Below are positions 59,149 to 64,000 of a stretch of 64,000 bases of DNA, piece after piece (position 1 is the first letter of the stretch; each line of letters begins with the position of its first letter). Source of the DNA: Turbatrix aceti (lineage: Eukaryota; Nematoda; Chromadorea; Rhabditida; Panagrolaimidae); assembly GCA_963969345.1 (NCBI GenBank), contig OZ017766.1, forward strand, positions 3,286,001-3,350,000, read 5' to 3'. A model generated the notes under the pieces. It saw nothing but the letters and a program-made list of their open reading frames with translations. It ran no database searches and was not told the origin of the DNA. Both the position numbers and the translations under genes were made by a program.

Positions 59149-59598
59149 TGCGAGGCCAAGTACGCGTCGTATTTATCGGACCCGAATGCCCTTAAATAGG
59201 TTCGGGGTTTGTAGTACCTCCAATTTTCGGTAATCAAGTCAGTCACACAAGCGACACAACTTTTTGTGTAAGGTTCGGCACCAATGCAAGTGCTTTGAAC
59301 ACAGACTGCGCAGAAAACGTTGATAAAATCCGTGCAAAAGAAAACATGTATTTCGACTGTTGATAAAAGTCACTTCGCGCTCAACAGACGGACTTTTGTT
59401 TGTTGAATAAAAACATGTGTTAATGATCTAGTTTGAAGTCGTAAACTTCAGGTACTTCAGGTGCAGTTGAAACGCGCGTTTTCTGATTAACAACAATAAA
59501 TAATTGTTTTATCAATGAGAAACTGAAATCGGAACAATTTTCAGTAAAGGCCAAATTTGTTACTGTTATGTATTTTTTAATCATGTCAGTTTGTTAAA
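59149..59598. promoter_or_regulatory. Upstream region of UGT 4 with GATA-type sites
   Basis: Non-coding, 450 bp. TGATAA is at 59321-59326 and again at 59361-59366. Confidence 0.4.
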
Positions 59599-61271
59599 TC
59601 ATTTTGTTTTCATTTTTCTATTTTTTGTTATCAGAATGCAAACGGTTTTCAAACCGCTCCGTATCAAAAAGAAAAATAGTAATATAGTAGCAACAATGAC
59701 GAGTACAATAAATCCAATGATGTCGAGGTTGTAATAACGAATAAAGCTGTGCTTTCGATGGCCCATATCTAACACGTCTTCTTCATCTTTGAATTGCACG
59801 GCAAAGTCGACGTATTTTATGAACCGTTCTTTGCCAGATAATGGTTTGGCAGCAATCATAGCGGCGATGGCCAATGCACGATGTCGGTAGGCTTCACCTG
59901 TAGAGCCCTGGGTGAGTTTTCCAAGGGCACCAATGAGTGTTTCCGCAGTCATTTCGTGTTTGTCGACGATGACGGCCGTTTTCCGGAATTCTAGCATTTT
60001 GGCATTCCGGCTTTGATCATAGAAAAGAGGAATAGCAAGCATGGGTTTGCCCGCAAAGCAAGTTTCTAGAACCGAGTTCATTCCACCGTGAGATACGATC
60101 GCCAGAAGCTTGGGGTGAGCTAGAAGTTCTTTCTGAGGTATCCACTTGCGTTTGTACACGTTCGGCAGGTCAGCAGCCACATCGTCTTCTACTTCGTATT
60201 TCCAAATGAAGGAGATGTTTGGGAACGCACGGAACATGGCTAGAAGGGCATTTCTACGATCCAACGGCATTTGGCTGCTGAGTACGTTGGATCCAAAAGT
60301 TACTATCACCACTCCTTGTCGAAGGCTGCTGATAATTTTCTGATAGCTTTCGTCAAGTTGACCCAAAGCTTTGTCTATTGTGACGCCTCCAATGTAGACA
60401 ACTTTGTGGCTGATCGGCCGTGGAAATTCCATAAATTCGTCTGTGTTGACAAAATAAAATCTTACTTTTGCAACGACTTCCTCGATTTTAAAATCTGGGA
60501 CCAAGAGATCCATAATCGACGAATGATCGACATCAAAAAGAGCACACTTGTAAAGCAGTGGCGCCACGTACTCATACAATCGCTGACTAAAGGGGAGGTT
60601 CGGATCGTAGTCCGAGTAAACGTGCTCGTCCACTTTTCGGGAAGGCAGTCCCAGAAGATGCGTGTTTCTTTCGGAGACTGTCAGTGGAGATGCCAGACCA
60701 TAGGAAGTAATGCCAAGTTTCTGGAAGAGCCCAAATCCACAGAGATGGACGTCCTCAGTAATGGCAAAATCAAAATTAGCGTTCCTCAGAGAATCCATAA
60801 ATTTAGTGTCTTCGTAGAGTCGTTGGCATTCGCCGAAAAGGACGTTTTTAAAGCCATGGTAAAACTAAGTGGAAAACTATTTTTTTGTATCCTGAAAAAA
60901 TCACGACTTACCTTGCGCAGCATAAGCGGGTCCCACCGAATGTTCCACATGTCGTCCTGAATGTCAAAGTACACCTGGCTTCTTGGGCTGACTTCAGGGG
61001 GCTCGGAACGAATCAGAACTCTCGCCTTTTTGGCAAACGAATTTTCGCTGCTTTCGAACTCAGGAACGAGCATGGTCTGAAGTCAAGGGGGGTTTAATCA
61101 AAAACAGTGCTCGGAACTCACAACGTTGTGCCCAGCTTCTTGCAGAATATCGGCGAGCTTGGCCTGAAAGACAAAGTGACTGTGGGCGACGTGAGCATTG
61201 TATATGAGAATGTTGCCGCAGTGTGAAGTGGAAAATCCAGTGAACAGTAAAAGCAAAACCAAAAGAAACAT
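59599..61271 (-). CDS. UDP-glucuronosyltransferase 5 of the array
   Basis: Model: complement of 59599-60864, 60912-61076 and 61122-61271, giving 526 residues. Signal peptide MFLLVLLLLFTGFSTSHC, HSHFVF, DFAITEDVHLCGFGL, VTFGSNVLSSQM (a variant of the usual FGSLALSSQM) and SHGGMNSVLETCFAGKP with DQSRNAKML. A C-terminal membrane helix is followed by a basic tail (KNRKMKTK). It has three exons. The acceptor half is distinct from all other copies. The ATG is only 194 bp from the stop of copy 6, so the two could share a transcript, although a TATTTATA-type box sits just upstream. Confidence 0.95.
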
Positions 61272-61465
61272 TGCAAAAACAAAATATTACCTTTGACTGC
61301 GCTTCTATAAATAGTTTCTTCTTTTAATCTAACCGACTAAAAATCAATTATGTAACATTGGGCAATTCAAAAAACTTACGCACAAGGCGTACGTACGCAC
61401 ACAGCGCGGTTTTCAATTTTCTTGATATCACACGCTTTGACTACAAAAAAGACCCAGACCGTTCT
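61272..61465. other. Short spacer between UGT 6 and UGT 5
   Basis: 194 bp. It carries CTATAAATAG at 61305-61314, about 35 bp before the UGT 5 ATG, which could be a TATA box for that gene. Confidence 0.4.
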
Positions 61466-63138
61466 TTATTGTACTTTGGATTTTGATTGTGAATTTGAAA
61501 ATATTGTTTTCCAAACGCAGTGCATCAACACAAAAAATAAATACAAGGTAGCAACAACAGTGAACGCAATAAATCCAAGGATGTCGAGGTTATAATACTT
61601 GATGAATCCGTGTTTGCGATGACCTATGTCCAGCACGTCTTCTTCATCTTTGAATTGCACGGCAAAGTTGACATATTTGATGAACCGTTCTTTGCCAGAT
61701 AATGGCTTGGCAGCTATCATGGAGGCAATAGCCGAAGCACGGTGTCGGTAGGCTTCACCTGTTGACCCCTGGGTGAGTTTTCGAAGTGACTCAATGAGTG
61801 TTTCGGCAGTCATTTCGTGTTTGTCGACGATGACGGCCGTTCCCCGGTATTCGAGCATCTTGGCATTCCGGGCCTGGTCGTAAAATAGAGGAATAGCGAG
61901 CATTGGTTTACCTGCGAAACAGGTTTCCAAGACCGAGTTCATTCCACCGTGGGAAACGATCGCCAGAAGCTTGGGGTGAGCGAGAAGTTCCTTTTGAGGA
62001 ATCCACTTGCGTTTGTACACGTTTGGCAGATCGGCGGCAACATCGTCCTCCACCTCGTATTTCCAAATGAATGAAATATCCGGGAACGCACGGAACATGG
62101 CTAGAATGGCATTTCTACCATCCAATGGCATCTGACTGCTGAGCGCAAGTGATCCGAATGTCACGACGACCACGCCCTGGGAGTTTTCAAAGATGGAGCG
62201 GTAGTCGTCATTCAGCTCTCCGATCTTGTGGTCAAGCGTGATTCCTCCAATATAAACTAATTTGTGACTGATTGGTCGGGGGAAATCTATATGCTCGTCG
62301 GTGTTAACAAAATAAAATCGAGCCATTGCTAATTCTTCTTTGAAATCAAAACTCGGATCCAAAAGAAGACCAATTTGACCTGGGTCGTTCATGGAGTGAT
62401 GATTCCATAAAAATACTTTGTAGAGCACCGGTAGTAGAATGTTATACAACCGTTCGTTAAAGGTCATCTTGGGATGATAATCAGTCGATACGTGTTGTCC
62501 TCCTGCGTTCGTAGGCAGTCCGAACGCGGCGGCCACGTTCTCGTTAATGCTCATTGGCGAAGCGATAGCGTATGATTTGATTCCCAATTTCCGGAAAAGC
62601 CCGAATGGACAGACGTAAGGCTCCTCGGCAATCGCAAAGTCAAAATTGAGATTGCTGAGGTGCTGAATGAACTGCTCGTCGGCGTAGAGTCTTTTGCATT
62701 CGTCGTCCAAGGAACTACCGGCTGCCATCACAAACTAGAGCAATATTAAAATCTTTGGCATCAATGAGCTTTGCTTACCTGGCGTACAATACGTATGTGC
62801 CATTGCGTCCATATCGCTTCCTGGAGGTCAACATGGATCCCGCCGCGAGTGTCTTCCGTTTTGATGGGAGGCGACCTGATCAGAACTCGGGCTTTTTTGG
62901 CGTGAACTTCCTGTGTTCCATCGATTTCGGGAATCAACAGAGTCTAGAATCTGAATGTAAACCGGTCGAATTTCTGGCAACCTACCACATTGTGCCCTGC
63001 TTCCTGAAGAACATCTGCGATCTTTGCTAGGAACACGGAGTGACTGTGGGCAATTTGGGGACTGTACACCAGAATATTGTGACCTTTTGTAAAAGAGAAA
63101 AAAGATAGTAGCAGAATTATGACTGCCGGGAGCAACAT
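61466..63138 (-). CDS. UDP-glucuronosyltransferase 6 of the array
   Basis: Model: complement of 61466-62734, 62779-62943 and 62986-63138, giving 528 residues. Signal peptide MLLPAVIILLLSFFSFTKG, HSHSVF, DFAIAEEPYVCPFGL, VTFGS, SHGGMNSVLETCFAGKP with DQARNAKML, a membrane helix, and a tail ending SKSKVQ. It has three exons. One codon is missing relative to the other copies (FENSQGVV instead of FENSKQGVV). An in-frame ATG at 63168 would add ten residues before the hydrophobic signal; I prefer 63138. About 240 bp around 61940-62180 are nearly identical to copy 2. Confidence 0.95.
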
Positions 63139-63717
63139 TGTATTCACCTTGCCGTGGTGACAATGCATCCAATTTTTTTTCTGTTTTATACGAAACTGTT
63201 CTTAGATCGGTATTACACAATATTGCACAATCCGGAAGTCGCAATTTGGTGCACGTCCCCGTAGCAATGTACAAACGATCAAAACACATTTTCCTTGGAC
63301 GTCGTAACTAGTGTTATCCGAAAATTCGGGTAACCGACCCAAAAGCCCGAATTTTTTATGCTTATAATCTGAAACTGTATGCAATATTACTTCCTAACAT
63401 AAATGCTACATATTATACATTTGGAGCAAAAATCCGTAGTTTGGTACTTTTTTTAAACAAAAATTGATCATTTTTGTGCAAATCGTGTCTTCCGGTACCC
63501 AAAACCCGAGGTTCGGATTACCATATCCGGAATCCGTACAAGCCCCTGGAAAGGTGTACACCGACCTGGTCGTTACCGTATGTCGCTTTCAAAATCAAGA
63601 CGGCGTCAAAAAACTTGAAAAACAAATTTTAAAAATCAAAAAGAACGTCAATCAAAAAAACAACATATTTAGAAAGAAACAGTCCAAAGTCAGAAGGCGT
63701 GAGACCTTTTTCAGAGT
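63139..63717. other. Intergenic region upstream of UGT 6
   Basis: Non-coding. At about 63309-63355 there is an AGTGTTATCCGAAAATTCGGG-like, GGGTAACC-containing stretch that resembles a decayed piece of the hAT-type element at 10.5-11.6 kb. Confidence 0.4.
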
Positions 63718-64000
63718 TTACAACATAGTGTAAAGTAGTTCAAACTTGAGGAACTTGTTGTCATGACAAAGGGGGAGTTCGGATTGGTTGTTGACGATGC
63801 CGTATAACTGATTCATGGCGTTAGTAGTGTAGATGAAGCCCTGTGGAATTGTACCCACCAATACGAGAAGAGAAGCGAGATCGGCGACGACCAACGTGAC
63901 GGAAGCCTTGAAGTTGAGCTCTACTCGGACTTTCGATGGCATTTGTTGAATTTGGTGAACCATAAAGTCGTAATCGCTGGCGCATTGTGGGTAATCGTAG
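63718..64000 (-). CDS. Partial unrecognised protein, 3' end only
   Basis: An open frame runs from the window edge to a stop at 63718, about 93 residues. It begins YDYPQCASDYDFM and contains one hydrophobic segment (ASVTLVVADLASLLVLVGTIP), a Tyr/Asn-rich part and a Cys near the end. I do not recognise a family. The frame without stops from the edge, and a composition unlike the flanking AT-rich spacer, suggest a real last exon. It could equally be a chance frame. Confidence 0.4.
   Translation of the reverse strand, partial: YDYPQCASDYDFMVHQIQQMPSKVRVELNFKASVTLVVADLASLLVLVGTIPQGFIYTTNAMNQLYGIVNNQSELPLCHDNKFLKFELLYTML

Overview
This is nuclear DNA of a nematode. The evidence is small introns (mostly 42-70 nt, GT...TTTCAG), secreted proteins of families typical of nematodes (a CPG4-like protein and a DB-module protein), a tandem pair of Sra-superfamily-like chemoreceptors and a large UDP-glucuronosyltransferase array. 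Several start codons sit a few bases after a TTTCAG-type acceptor, as expected for spliced-leader addition. I cannot name the species. Twenty-two multi- or single-exon genes could be modelled; in every multi-exon model the exons join in one open frame.

Layout. 1-3.9 kb: no supportable gene. 3.9-7.2 kb: a protein tyrosine phosphatase and an SLC22/organic cation transporter, both minus. 9.2-14.3 kb: two paralogous chemoreceptor-like 7TM genes with identical intron phases, separated by a non-autonomous hAT-type transposon with a perfect 8-bp target duplication. 15.0-21.5 kb: ubiquitin elongation factor E4 (ufd-2) followed by pyruvate dehydrogenase E1 alpha (pdha-1). 22-31.5 kb: four secreted cysteine-containing proteins (CPG4-like, DB module, and two neighbours sharing an unrecognised six-cysteine module) around one NYN-domain ribonuclease. 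31.8-39.2 kb: DNA-repair gene xpc-1 (minus) divergent from THO-complex gene thoc-1 (plus), the latter followed after 99 bp by a small prohormone-like gene. 41.3-45.5 kb: sptl-1 (serine palmitoyltransferase subunit 1, minus) with an entire trehalase gene on the opposite strand inside its third intron. 46.1-47.3 kb: a NEPRO-like nucleolar protein gene. 48.4-50.2 kb: alanine-glyoxylate aminotransferase with both a mitochondrial-type presequence and a PTS1-like C-terminus. 50.6-63.1 kb: six UDP-glucuronosyltransferases in one orientation, with mosaic near-identical blocks that point to gene conversion. 63.7-64.0 kb: the end of an unrecognised ORF.

The genes do not form one pathway. Local groupings that look meaningful are the detoxification array (six UGTs), the extracellular Cys-rich group at 22-31.5 kb, the chemoreceptor pair, the XPC/THO divergent pair and the nested trehalase/SPT pair. 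No single candidate for an entirely new system stands out. The most novel items are the shared six-cysteine module, the prohormone-like gene and the mosaic UGT array.
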